A stretch of DNA of 29,608 bases from Anaerolineaceae bacterium UBA1363 (lineage in GTDB: Bacteria; Chloroflexota; Anaerolineae; Anaerolineales; Anaerolineaceae): positions 1-29,608 of the forward strand of contig DBRR01000048.1 in the NCBI GenBank assembly GCA_002306055.1. Direction: 5' to 3'. The notes under the pieces were generated by a model that searched no databases, was not told the origin of the DNA, and was given only the letters and a program-made list of their open reading frames with translations. Numbering within the stretch: position 1 is the first letter of the stretch; each line of letters starts with the position of its first letter. Shown piece by piece: positions 8,076 to 16,051 of the stretch. The translations under genes and the position numbers were made by a program.

Positions 8076-8786
8076 ATGCCCGAAAAAATATTGGTTGTAG
8101 ATGATGAAATTTCTCTGCAGGAAACCTTAACCTACAATCTCAAAAAAGAAGGATATCTTGTGGAAGTGGCTGGAGATGGTATTGCCGCGCTGGAACTTTT
8201 CCGGACTTCCAAACCGGATCTGGTCATTCTGGACGTTATGTTGCCCGGGATGGATGGTTTCGAAATCTGCCGCACGATGCGCCAGGAATCTAACACTCCT
8301 GTATTAATGCTGACTGCTCGGGACGATGAAATTGACCGGGTGGTTGGGCTGGAGGTCGGCGCTGATGATTATCTTCCCAAGCCCTTCAGCATGCGCGAGT
8401 TGATCGCACGCGTCAAAGCGCTCCTTCGCCGAGTTCGACTGATCCGTGAGGAAGTTGGCAATGCCGCGCAGGAAGCCAATCAACCCAGGACCCTTGTCTT
8501 CGGGAATCTGGAAATTGACACCAACCGGCGGGAAGTCCGTTTGGATGGAAAAGTCCTGCAGTTTAAACCCAAGGAATTCGAACTGCTGGCTTTTATGGGG
8601 CAACACAAGGGACGCGTGCTCACCCGGGAACTGATTCTCGAGAGGGTCTGGGGTTGGGGTTATGTGGGCGACTCGCGTACTGTAGACGTGCACATACGAT
8701 GGCTTCGTGAAAAAATTGAAACCACCCCTGAGACTCCGCAGAGAATCATCACGGTCCGCGGGGCAGGTTATCGCTTCGAAGGGTAA
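8076..8786 (+). CDS. phoB: PhoB/PhoP-type response regulator
   Basis: The 236-residue OmpR-family regulator has a receiver domain (about residues 4-118), with the acidic pair in LVVDDE, phospho-acceptor Asp53 in LVILDVMLPGMDG and Lys in DDYLPKPFS. A winged-helix DNA-binding domain follows (about 135-235), with LTRELILERVWG and RTVDVHIRWLREKIE. The start at 8076 is preceded by GGAGGG and gives a normal N-terminus; an in-frame ATG at 8007 would add 23 unrelated residues. The sensor kinase begins 8 nt after the stop, and phoU downstream supports a role in phosphate control. Confidence 0.9.
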   Translation: MPEKILVVDDEISLQETLTYNLKKEGYLVEVAGDGIAALELFRTSKPDLVILDVMLPGMDGFEICRTMRQESNTPVLMLTARDDEIDRVVGLEVGADDYLPKPFSMRELIARVKALLRRVRLIREEVGNAAQEANQPRTLVFGNLEIDTNRREVRLDGKVLQFKPKEFELLAFMGQHKGRVLTRELILERVWGWGYVGDSRTVDVHIRWLREKIETTPETPQRIITVRGAGYRFEG

Positions 8787-8794
8787 AACTGATC

Positions 8795-10219
8795 ATGAAA
8801 ATGCGCATCCACTCGCGCATTGCCTGGCCTTTCATCCTGACGCTGGTGTTAACACTGGCAATCTGGCTGATTGCTGTACCCTTGCTCGAAAAATCCGCCT
8901 ACCAAAAAGCGCTCATAAATGGGGTGCCAGTAGACCTTTCGTTTGTGCAAAACACAGCGATTGTGATCTCGCTGACAGGATTAATAGTCGGTTTGAGTAT
9001 TAGTTTGATTTACACCAACCGCTACGTTGATGATCTTAAGACTCTCACAGAAGCCGCCAAAGAACTCGGTGAAGGCAAAAACCAGGAAATCAACCTGCTG
9101 CCAATGCAAAACTCTCTGCGTGAGATGGGCGAATTACGGGAAGCTCTGCAAAAAACTGCTCACCAAATTGAAGATCAAATCAACGCGCTGTCCAAGGAAC
9201 GTGCCATGCTTTCGGCAGTACTGCGGCAGATGACCGACGGGGTCCTGATCGCGGATAGCAGCGGCAAAGTTCAATTGCTGAATGATGCCGCGGAAAAACT
9301 GTTTATGATCAGTGAAGAAGAAGCTCTTGGGCGTTCGGTTGTGGAGGTCATGCGGCATCACCGCTTGGTGGAACTTTGGGAAGAGACGCGCGATGGTCCT
9401 GCAAAAACCATCACCATGGAAATGGGGGCAATGCATAAGTTCCTGCAAGTGGTTGGCATTCCCCTTGGTGAGGAATTACCCGGCCGTTCCATGTTACTTT
9501 TCCAAGATCTGACCCAGACCCACCGCCTCGAAACCATCCGGCGGGACTTTATCTCGAACATCTCACACGAACTCCGTACCCCAATGGCAGGGTTAAAGGC
9601 TATCAGCGAGACCTTGCTGGATGGAGCCCTGGAGGACCGCACCGTCGCCCGGAATTTTGTGGTGAGGATGGACAGTGAGGTGGATAATCTCACACAGATG
9701 GTCAATGAACTGCTTGAACTCTCCCGAATCGAAGCTGGACGGTTCAATTTTGATTATCAACGTATCGAACCCTATCGGTTGATGCAAAAACCTGTTGAGC
9801 GCATGGTTCTGCAGGCAGAACGGGTTAATCTGACATTGAGTTACGATTGTCCGGTTGATCTTCCACTGGTTTTTGCTGACCCGGAACGCATTTCGCAGGT
9901 TTTTATCAACCTGATCCATAATGCAATCAAATTTACTCCCAATGGCGGTCGAATTCATGTAACCGCCTATCAGGATGGACATATGGTGGTCTTCAAAGTC
10001 AGCGACACTGGTGTGGGCATCGCAGAGAAAGACATAACCCGCATCTTTGAACGATTTTACAAGGCTGACCGGGCAAGATCGGGCGGTGGAACGGGATTGG
10101 GTCTTTCGATTTGCAGGCACATCGTTGATGCCCATGGTGGAAAAATCTGGGCTGAAAGTGTTGAAAATGAAGGTTCTGATTTTTACTTTTCACTACCCGT
10201 GGTATATGGTGAAAATTAA
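8795..10219 (+). CDS. phoR: PhoR-type sensor histidine kinase
   Basis: The 474-residue kinase has two membrane segments (about residues 8-28 and 50-70) with only a short extracytoplasmic loop, then a HAMP region, a PAS domain starting near LRQMTDGVLIADSSG (about 145), a HisKA domain with His258 in ISHELRTPM, and an HATPase domain with NLIHNAIKFTPNGG (N box), DTGVGI and GGTGLGLSI. The tiny sensor loop fits PhoR-like kinases that sense through the Pst/PhoU machinery rather than by direct ligand binding. It is coupled with the upstream regulator and followed by phoU. No pst transporter genes lie in the window. Confidence 0.9.
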   Translation: MKMRIHSRIAWPFILTLVLTLAIWLIAVPLLEKSAYQKALINGVPVDLSFVQNTAIVISLTGLIVGLSISLIYTNRYVDDLKTLTEAAKELGEGKNQEINLLPMQNSLREMGELREALQKTAHQIEDQINALSKERAMLSAVLRQMTDGVLIADSSGKVQLLNDAAEKLFMISEEEALGRSVVEVMRHHRLVELWEETRDGPAKTITMEMGAMHKFLQVVGIPLGEELPGRSMLLFQDLTQTHRLETIRRDFISNISHELRTPMAGLKAISETLLDGALEDRTVARNFVVRMDSEVDNLTQMVNELLELSRIEAGRFNFDYQRIEPYRLMQKPVERMVLQAERVNLTLSYDCPVDLPLVFADPERISQVFINLIHNAIKFTPNGGRIHVTAYQDGHMVVFKVSDTGVGIAEKDITRIFERFYKADRARSGGGTGLGLSICRHIVDAHGGKIWAESVENEGSDFYFSLPVVYGEN

Positions 10220-10343
10220 TAATTAACTGGCTTTTTACAGCTTGCCAAAGAGATCTTAACCAACTCATCGAAAGGGAGGCGGGGGATGGTGTTATAGTAA
10301 ATTATTGAGAAATCCTTGGATGATTGTAGGGATCAAGTTATTA

Positions 10344-10349
10344 TATAAT
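10344..10349 (+). promoter_or_regulatory. -10 element upstream of phoU
   Basis: TATAAT lies in an AT-rich tract 25 nt before the phoU ATG and its GGAGG ribosome site. No good -35 was found at 16-18 bp, so activation by a regulator is possible. Confidence 0.4.
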
Positions 10350-10374
10350 AAACTATCGTTCTTACCTTGGAGGC

Positions 10375-11058
10375 ATGATGTCCCGTTTTACCTTAGATCA
10401 GGAAATTAGGCTCGTTCAGGATGAAATGCTCTTGCTGGGCAGCCTGGCTGAACAAGCTATCTTGAACTCGGTTGATGCCTTGCGAAGGCAGGACGTGGCC
10501 GCGGCAAGAACCATTGCCCTCGAAGATAAGAAAATCAATGACAAGCACTTTGCGATTGAGAACCACATCCTGATCATTTTTGCCACCCAATCTCCATTAG
10601 CTCGCGACCTCCGCTTACTGGCTGCTATGTTGGAGATCATTACTGAGCTCGAGCGCATTGGCGATTACGCCAAGGGCATCGCCAAGGTTGCTATCCGCCT
10701 GGCGGATGACGAGACCCCTGTCCCAATCCAGGAAATCTCAACCATGGCTGATAAAGCAACATCCATGCTTCATCGCGCCCTGGGTGCCTTCATCTCCGAG
10801 GACGTTACGGCTGCCTATGCCATCCCCAAGGAAGATGACGAGGTGGATGCGCTTTACATCACTGTCTACCGCAAAATCGTTCAGAATATGATCAAGAATC
10901 CAGAGTCAATCGACCATACCAACCAGATACTTTGGGTCATTCATAATCTTGAGCGCACTGCTGACCGAGTGACGAATATTTGCGAACGCATCATTTTCAT
11001 CGTGTCTGGTGAGCTGCTTGAGCTGGATTCCTCTGATGATGAAGACCAGGACGTCTGA
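10375..11058 (+). CDS. phoU: Phosphate-signalling regulator PhoU
   Basis: The 227-residue all-helical protein has two PhoU repeats. Metal-binding signatures are ELERIGDYAKGIAK in the first and NLERTADRVTNICE in the second. PhoU links the Pst transporter to PhoR and represses the regulon when phosphate is plentiful. The TTGGAGG ribosome site precedes twin ATGs at 10375 and 10378. The acidic C-terminus (ELDSSDDEDQDV) is followed by a strong terminator. The last 111 nt plus the terminator are duplicated about 2.1 kb downstream. Confidence 0.94.
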   Translation: MMSRFTLDQEIRLVQDEMLLLGSLAEQAILNSVDALRRQDVAAARTIALEDKKINDKHFAIENHILIIFATQSPLARDLRLLAAMLEIITELERIGDYAKGIAKVAIRLADDETPVPIQEISTMADKATSMLHRALGAFISEDVTAAYAIPKEDDEVDALYITVYRKIVQNMIKNPESIDHTNQILWVIHNLERTADRVTNICERIIFIVSGELLELDSSDDEDQDV

Positions 11059-11101
11059 ACCCCTTCCCATCAAGCAAAAAACGCGCCAACAGGCGCGTTT
11101 T
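10948..11101 (+). repeat. Direct repeat copy A: phoU 3' end plus terminator
   Basis: This segment covers the last 36 codons of phoU, its stop and its terminator. It aligns without gaps to 13028-13181 (offset exactly 2080), with 13 mismatches counted by eye over 154 bp, about 92% identity. The similarity stops just after the terminator's T-run. Confidence 0.95.
11078..11101 (+). terminator. Rho-independent terminator of phoU
   Basis: A perfect 10-bp stem AAAACGCGCC/GGCGCGTTTT with an AACA loop follows the phoU stop by 19 nt. The A-tract on the left arm makes it potentially bidirectional. Confidence 0.9.
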
Positions 11102-11116
11102 ACCTCCTTCAACCTT

Positions 11117-11145
11117 TTGAACATTGGATGTAAGTAAGGTATATT
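11117..11145 (+). promoter_or_regulatory. Promoter of the exported-protein cassette
   Basis: TTGAAC (11117-11122), a 17-bp spacer and TATATT (11140-11145) lie just after the phoU terminator. They sit about 50 nt before the GGGAGGG ribosome site at 11184-11190. Confidence 0.55.
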
Positions 11146-11194
11146 AGTTTATAGGTGGTTTATTTGGATTTTGGTTTTTTACAGGGAGGGAACA

Positions 11195-12311
11195 GTGCCA
11201 GTGACAAAGCGAGAGTTTGTAAAAAATCCTTATAAAGTGCTGTCTTGTTATCATGGCTCTTGTTGTTGTTTTTGGAAACCAGACTTTTGCTGAAGGCACT
11301 GCAGATGATGAAGTCCTGATACATACGAAAAAAATGTATCTACCTATCGTCAATTCCATCCAGGTTGCCGATGCACACCCTTCCTTTATGCGCAGTTACT
11401 ATGTCGAAACCCTTACTGGAATGTATAGTCTTGGGTGTGCTCAAGGGACCTACGCAATGAGCGTGGGCTATCCAGATTTCTACTTTATGTTCATGGACTT
11501 TGGAAATCCATACAGAAACTCATCGCTCGTACTCGGAACGAAGCTTTATGATTATCAGACATTTGTTACAACTGGACAAATTTCCTATTATCTAACAATT
11601 ATTGCTTCCGGATTCGCGGATTGCAATAATAAAGATAAGCTGTTTCTTGCGGCAGGAACAAACACCTCTGGTGATTTCCTATGGAGCATTGCATATGACC
11701 ATGGATATGCTTGGGCTGAAATGGTCTATAATGCTAATCAATCACTACAGTCGTATGGTATACCATCCTCCAGAGTAACAATTACATCTGGTATTAATGC
11801 AGAACCAGGGTTCAATAGTTTTTCGGACACAGTGCAATGGTTTGATGGTTTCAATGACCACCCCATGAAAACCGCAAATTTCATCATCGGGTCTGCAGAT
11901 GGGTGTCCAGATGATTATTCTCCAGCCACTCCCCCGCAAGGTAATGTTTACCCAGCGGAGTGCAATGATGGATGGACGCAAGATGATGTTAACAAGATCA
12001 ATAATGGGTATATAACTTCGGCGGCAATACCAATGAACTTCCTGCCGAATGGGTATCAAGCCTCACAGTGGTACAGAATTGGCTTGTACTTCCATTACGT
12101 GCACAATAACAACATCGACTTTTTTGGTGTAATGACCCAGGAGGCCGCTTGTGAGCAAAGGGAACAGGAAGACCCTGGCGCATGTTACGGCATGGATAAT
12201 TCACTTTACTTTGGATATCAACAATTTCGGACCAGGGTTGTTTCAGACAGCCGGATAAATAGTTTTCTATTATGGGGAGCAGATATGAAGTATTACCGGG
12301 GAGCGCCGTAA
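11195..12311 (+). CDS. Exported protein of unknown function, signal peptide apparently frameshifted
   Basis: The uninterrupted frame starts at the ATG at 11253 (352 residues) but begins inside what looks like a signal peptide (MALVVVFGNQTFA, cleavage before EG). A strong GGGAGGG ribosome site lies instead before GTG codons at 11195/11201 in another frame. That frame encodes a basic start (VTKREFVK) and reaches a stop within 32 codons. Removing one A from the six-A run at 11221-11226 joins the two into a normal signal peptide. The mature part is rich in Tyr, Asn and Trp, has several Cys, and contains motifs such as GINAEPGF and WFDGFN. A TIM-barrel-like fold is conceivable, but no family was recognised. 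It is the first gene of a cassette between the phoU-tail repeats. Confidence 0.7.
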
Positions 12312-12312
12312 G

Positions 12313-13032
12313 ATGAAAAAGACTACTTATGTCCTAATGATCGGCATTATGTTGACCTTAATGATTGGCTTGGTGAGCTTGGTTAATGCCGTTCGGGATC
12401 AACCTTCAAATGATATTGATTTGTATCAAAACGCGATTCCTGGAGAATGGGATGCGAATATTACACAAATCACGAATCCGGCACAGAAGGCAACTGAAAT
12501 CATGCGGTTGGAGCAATTCAGGCAGGCCGCAACGCGATATGCCGCCCAGGCACTCGCAGAAGCTAACTTTACGGGAACGAGGAGTATCGCAACAATACCG
12601 ACACCCGTCGAAGTCGGCTCGCCATTACGAGGTGTGATTGAAGACCTCGGTTTCGATGATCTTCGCAGGGAGCTGAAATCCACTAATGGCTGGGTTGGAG
12701 AAATAGGTGGGTTGGTTTACTCACTCTCTGCTGGGTATTACCGGGCCGATGAAAGCCTTGGCTTGGTCCAATTACGAATCATCACCATGGGGGAATACAG
12801 TCGGACAACAGTGAATGTCGATTGCCCACGCAAGAGCGGCGCTCTCCGCGTTGAAGACGTGAAAGGCTCACGGGTGATCTTACGGGCATCCAATGGAGAA
12901 TTGTTTTACTTTGATTTACTCGCGAGACAATTTGTGGAGAGTTTGGACGTTGTCGTCCCCACAGCCACGCCTTTTACACCACCACAAACTGAAGATCCCA
13001 ATCCCACCCCAACTTGGAATCCATACCCTTGA
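12313..13032 (+). CDS. Exported or membrane-anchored protein of unknown function
   Basis: The 239-residue product has an N-terminal signal or anchor (MKKTTYVLMIGIML onward to about residue 27), a helical section rich in Arg, Gln and Ala, a beta-like middle (about residues 110-210), and a Pro/Thr C-terminal tail ending NPTPTWNPYP. The ATG lies 1 nt after the upstream stop, with GGGGAG in the end of that gene, so the two are coupled. No family was recognised. Its own stop codon TGA is supplied by the first bases of the duplicated phoU tail, so its C-terminus sits exactly on a rearrangement junction and the tail may be truncated. Confidence 0.75.
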   Translation: MKKTTYVLMIGIMLTLMIGLVSLVNAVRDQPSNDIDLYQNAIPGEWDANITQITNPAQKATEIMRLEQFRQAATRYAAQALAEANFTGTRSIATIPTPVEVGSPLRGVIEDLGFDDLRRELKSTNGWVGEIGGLVYSLSAGYYRADESLGLVQLRIITMGEYSRTTVNVDCPRKSGALRVEDVKGSRVILRASNGELFYFDLLARQFVESLDVVVPTATPFTPPQTEDPNPTPTWNPYP

Positions 13033-13138
13033 GCGAACGGCTGACTGAGTGACGAATATTTGCGAACGCATCATTTTTATCTTGTCTGGCGAGCTGCTTG
13101 AGCTGGATTCCTCTGATGATGAAGACTGGGACGTCTGA
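13028..13138 (+). pseudogene. phoU 3'-end remnant
   Basis: In the original frame this reads LERTAD, stop, VTNICERIIFILSGELLELD and then SSDDEDWDV before the stop. It is the C-terminal 36 codons of phoU with a CGA-to-TGA nonsense change and some substitutions. It has no start codon and is certainly not a functional gene. Confidence 0.92.
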
Positions 13139-13181
13139 ACCCCTTCCCATCAAGCAAAAAACGTGCCGGTAAGCGCGTTTT
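13028..13181 (+). repeat. Direct repeat copy B: phoU 3' end plus terminator
   Basis: Second copy of 10948-11101, with the same length and no indels. The two copies bracket the two exported-protein genes. Confidence 0.95.
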
Positions 13182-13182
13182 T
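13158..13182 (+). terminator. Terminator of copy B
   Basis: This is the diverged counterpart of the phoU terminator. AAAACGTGC pairs with GCGCGTTTT through one U-G wobble and is followed by a T-run longer than in copy A. Hairpin and T-tract are retained, so it likely ends the transcript of the 12313-13032 gene. Confidence 0.75.
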
Positions 13183-13288
13183 TCAGCCAACAGTTTTCAC
13201 CCTGTTTTTGAAAAAAAGTTTTTTAATGGATCTTGACGTGGAATTTCGGTAAACACACATTAGATCAGTAATAGAAAGTGAGGATAAA

Positions 13289-13681
13289 ATTTCAAAGCAA
13301 GTTAAAGTAATAGTCCTGGTTGTAGCATTATTGCTGTTAGGGTCGACGATCGCCTATGCAGGGACAAGTTACCAATATTACAACACAACAATAGGTAGTT
13401 TTCACGGAAGTGGTTACACTTCTTACCAAATAAAAGCGTATGGTGGTGCGAACGGAGGATTAAGTTCGTATGGTGTCGGCGGCGATTACCAAGTGAGTGC
13501 CGCGATGGAAGACGATGACGGCACACATGGTGCGTATACGAACGGAATCACCGATAACACTTTCTATACCCTGGCCGGTAATTCAAACCATCTAACTGGT
13601 GAATCGATCAGGGTCCATTTCAGAAATGGATGGACAACCCCGGTAAATGTACAAGTGGACGGGGCGTGGGCGAGCAATTAG
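13289..13681 (+). CDS. Small exported peptide of unknown family, possible bacteriocin-like substrate of the adjacent ABC module
   Basis: The frame encodes a textbook signal peptide: SKQVKVI, then a Val/Leu-rich core, then STIAYA with cleavage before GTS. The mature part is about 105 residues, rich in Gly, Tyr, Ser and Asn, lacks Cys, and ends NVQVDGAWASN. Start choice is odd. The only standard in-frame start is TTG at 13331, which would cut the signal in half. ATT at 13289 has GAGG five nt upstream and gives the full signal (130 residues). A GTG at 13278 is in another frame and would need one extra A in the AAAA run. A secreted, beta-rich peptide next to two permeases and an ATPase recalls lactococcin-972-type loci in layout, but I do not recognise the family. 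Confidence 0.7.
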   Translation: MSKQVKVIVLVVALLLLGSTIAYAGTSYQYYNTTIGSFHGSGYTSYQIKAYGGANGGLSSYGVGGDYQVSAAMEDDDGTHGAYTNGITDNTFYTLAGNSNHLTGESIRVHFRNGWTTPVNVQVDGAWASN

Positions 13682-13736
13682 GCTTTAAGCTCTGGTTGTG
13701 TAGTCTAAGAAATTGATACAATAAATTAACTGGACA

Positions 13737-13776
13737 GGCGTTACAGATTAAGGGCGACAACTTAGTCTGTAACGCC
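13737..13776 (+). promoter_or_regulatory. 16-bp hairpin between peptide gene and permease gene
   Basis: GGCGTTACAGATTAAG (13737-13752) pairs with CTTAGTCTGTAACGCC (13761-13776) through 16 pairs including one G-U, with the loop GGCGACAA. No T-run follows, so it is not a standard terminator. It could act as an mRNA processing or stability element that sets peptide expression above the transporter genes, or as a protein-binding site. Confidence 0.75.
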
Positions 13777-13791
13777 ATTGAATAGAGAGTA

Positions 13792-14544
13792 ATGCATATT
13801 ATTTGGAAATCAACTAAACGATTATCACTTGCGTGGCTAATTGCGACGTTTGTCTACATGACAGCCTTATTCTTTTCAATCAATTATTCAAGCAAGAATA
13901 GCTTGGTTTTATATCCGATTCAACCATTTATCTTTGGTTCTGAACCGGTAGATTTGTTCTTCCCTTTATTTACGACTATCCCATTCGTCTGGCCAATATA
14001 CTTTTTGAGAAAAGACAACTTTCTTGAATATGTATCCATGCGGATCAAGCTCAATAAGTATCTGGTCTTTCAAACTTTGGCATCTCTGGCGCTATGCTTT
14101 GTGATGGTGCTGTTGGTGAATTATTCAGGTTTTCTATTCTCTTTGCGTATGGCAAATATCTCCACTGGCGTGCAAGGACCTACCCTGACTGGCTATATTT
14201 TGGGTGAAATGCAATTGTTGGATCCACTCAAATTTGGATTGCTTTGGAGTTTCTACAAAGCCGTGATTGGATTGCTGATTTGTTCGCTCGGGATTATCTT
14301 TGCTTATTACGTTAAGAACCTGTTTCTGATGTTCTTAGCGCCCTTCGCCCTGATTTTTTTAGAAAACTTTATAACCGGTGTCACCGGTTTAGCCAGGTTC
14401 AGTTTTACTACTACATATGTCCTCAACCGCCTTAGCCCCAGTGCTATGGTGCCCAAAAACCTTCTCGTCGGTATATCCACGTTCATCGTATTGACAATTA
14501 TCACTCAAAGAGTTCTTGTTCACCATGAACAGCAAAATTATTAA
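13792..14544 (+). CDS. Integral membrane protein, putative ABC-2-type permease subunit 1
   Basis: The 250-residue protein is strongly hydrophobic with about six predicted membrane segments. The first is at about residues 12-32 and the last near FIVLTIITQRVLVHH. It has no enzymatic motif. Size, topology and overlap with a second membrane protein and an ABC ATPase suggest an ABC-2-like exporter or immunity subunit. AGAGAG precedes the ATG. Its sequence is AT-rich compared with flanking chromosomal genes. The specific family was not recognised, so the transporter role rests on context. Confidence 0.72.
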   Translation: MHIIWKSTKRLSLAWLIATFVYMTALFFSINYSSKNSLVLYPIQPFIFGSEPVDLFFPLFTTIPFVWPIYFLRKDNFLEYVSMRIKLNKYLVFQTLASLALCFVMVLLVNYSGFLFSLRMANISTGVQGPTLTGYILGEMQLLDPLKFGLLWSFYKAVIGLLICSLGIIFAYYVKNLFLMFLAPFALIFLENFITGVTGLARFSFTTTYVLNRLSPSAMVPKNLLVGISTFIVLTIITQRVLVHHEQQNY

Positions 14545-16051
14545 GTCAAAGGTCATCAATCTCTTCCTGGCAAACAAAGTGCTTTTGTCCTTGAATTTTT
14601 GTGTGCTTTGTTACGTTGCAGGTTCTGCCAGGGCAACAGCGATCACCTATCATTCGGGGTTATTCGACTACGCACTGCTTGTTTTGGTGGACCATTATTA
14701 CGTTTTGTATTGCCTGTTGCCGATTATGCTCGTGATTATCACAAAGCATCTCCGCAGCTTGAGTGACATTGAAAAAATAAGATATCGCAACACAAACCAA
14801 ATGATGCGGGTTGAGATCTTATCTTTCACCGCTTGGTTTACATTCTACTTATTCTCAAGTCTCTTGATTGTTTTGCTGATTGGCTTGCCAACTTTCAAAC
14901 CGAATGTTTTCGCCGGGAACTTTGGAGGTAGCAGTCACGATGAAATATTGCTCCTCTTAGGTGAGTATGCAGCCTTTTCGAAGATTCCAATCATATCCAT
15001 TCTTGTAGCCCTGCTTTATTATGGTTTTGGATTTACAACCTTGACCGCGATCTTATCATTGATCAACAATAAAAAGGGGGCGCGGGAGAGTGTCAGTGCT
15101 GCTGTGGTCATCTTGGTGCTTACATTCATCGGCTTTCATACGTCATTGTCAGAAAAATTACCCATCCTGTTTTTAAGTAATTACATTATCTTTCATCGCG
15201 GGCTTTTCATCAATGGACTGCCTTCGTTTCTGCTGACCGTTCTCACCGGGTTAGGTATAATTCTTTTCGCACTGGGTTACAGACCGCCAACAATTGCCAG
15301 GAACTCACTTCTTAGCGAATTAACGATTTCCAGAAAGATGAAGCAATTTATTTTTCTTTTCATCAGCGGTCTGGTTTTGATTGAATACTTCCAGTTGGTT
15401 TATGAAGGAAACACTGACATCCGGGATCTAGCAATCCGGTTCTTGTTAGGCACAAACACAGATTTCCAATCTTTCATTGGCTGGATCAAAATATGCTTAA
15501 TTTACTTTTCACCGCTCTTTTTCGTGGGAATCTCAATATCGAAAATTAAACAGTATCAGGAACTGCCAATTTTTATGCGTTTTGAAAGCATTGCAAATTT
15601 ACATTGGAACATCCTCCGGCAATACGCGGCCTTTGTTCTGCAATATGCAGGATTTATTGCTGTTTTCCTGACCATTCTATTCATGTTTGGGAAAAATTCC
15701 TCTCCCATGTCTGTGGCATTATATGAATCCTTCGGCATTCAACTCACCATACCTTATTTCATCGGAAACATCTTTGTTTTTATTATCACCATGCTGTTCA
15801 ACCTTGCGCTTTTTCTGATGATCAGTCAGGTAGCCAATGAAACAGTTGCTTTTATAGGAATCATATCCTTGTCTTTTGTTAACTTGCTTGTGCCCGGCAT
15901 TCATCTTTTCGAGATTAATCCAGGCATCCTGATATTCCTTGAAAACATGCGACAAGGCGTGGATTGGTTTTTAATCAAAATCGCGCTCATGTTAAGCGTT
16001 TCAATTGGGTTTTTAATTTTCGTTAGGAGAAGGATTCATGCCAATCATTAG
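14525..16051 (+). CDS. Large integral membrane protein, putative ABC permease subunit 2
   Basis: The protein has 508 residues from the ATG at 14525; an in-frame TTG at 14516 would add three. It has about 12 hydrophobic segments in two groups separated by a loop (about residues 245-330), as if made of two six-helix halves. It overlaps the preceding permease gene by 20 nt and the ATPase gene by 14 nt, so the three are translationally coupled. No catalytic motifs were seen. It probably forms the channel with the 250-residue protein. The family was not recognised; bacteriocin-associated membrane proteins and ABC-2 permeases are the nearest kinds by context. Confidence 0.72.
   Translation: MNSKIIKSKVINLFLANKVLLSLNFCVLCYVAGSARATAITYHSGLFDYALLVLVDHYYVLYCLLPIMLVIITKHLRSLSDIEKIRYRNTNQMMRVEILSFTAWFTFYLFSSLLIVLLIGLPTFKPNVFAGNFGGSSHDEILLLLGEYAAFSKIPIISILVALLYYGFGFTTLTAILSLINNKKGARESVSAAVVILVLTFIGFHTSLSEKLPILFLSNYIIFHRGLFINGLPSFLLTVLTGLGIILFALGYRPPTIARNSLLSELTISRKMKQFIFLFISGLVLIEYFQLVYEGNTDIRDLAIRFLLGTNTDFQSFIGWIKICLIYFSPLFFVGISISKIKQYQELPIFMRFESIANLHWNILRQYAAFVLQYAGFIAVFLTILFMFGKNSSPMSVALYESFGIQLTIPYFIGNIFVFIITMLFNLALFLMISQVANETVAFIGIISLSFVNLLVPGIHLFEINPGILIFLENMRQGVDWFLIKIALMLSVSIGFLIFVRRRIHANH

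Noticed and set aside
11078..11101. attC or recombination-site hairpin at the phoU tail
   Set aside because: The structure is a normal rho-independent terminator with a T-run, and no integron or recombinase signature lies nearby.
13331..13681. Peptide gene starting at TTG 13331
   Set aside because: This start removes the basic end and half of the hydrophobic core of an otherwise perfect signal peptide, and lacks a ribosome site. It remains the formal fallback.
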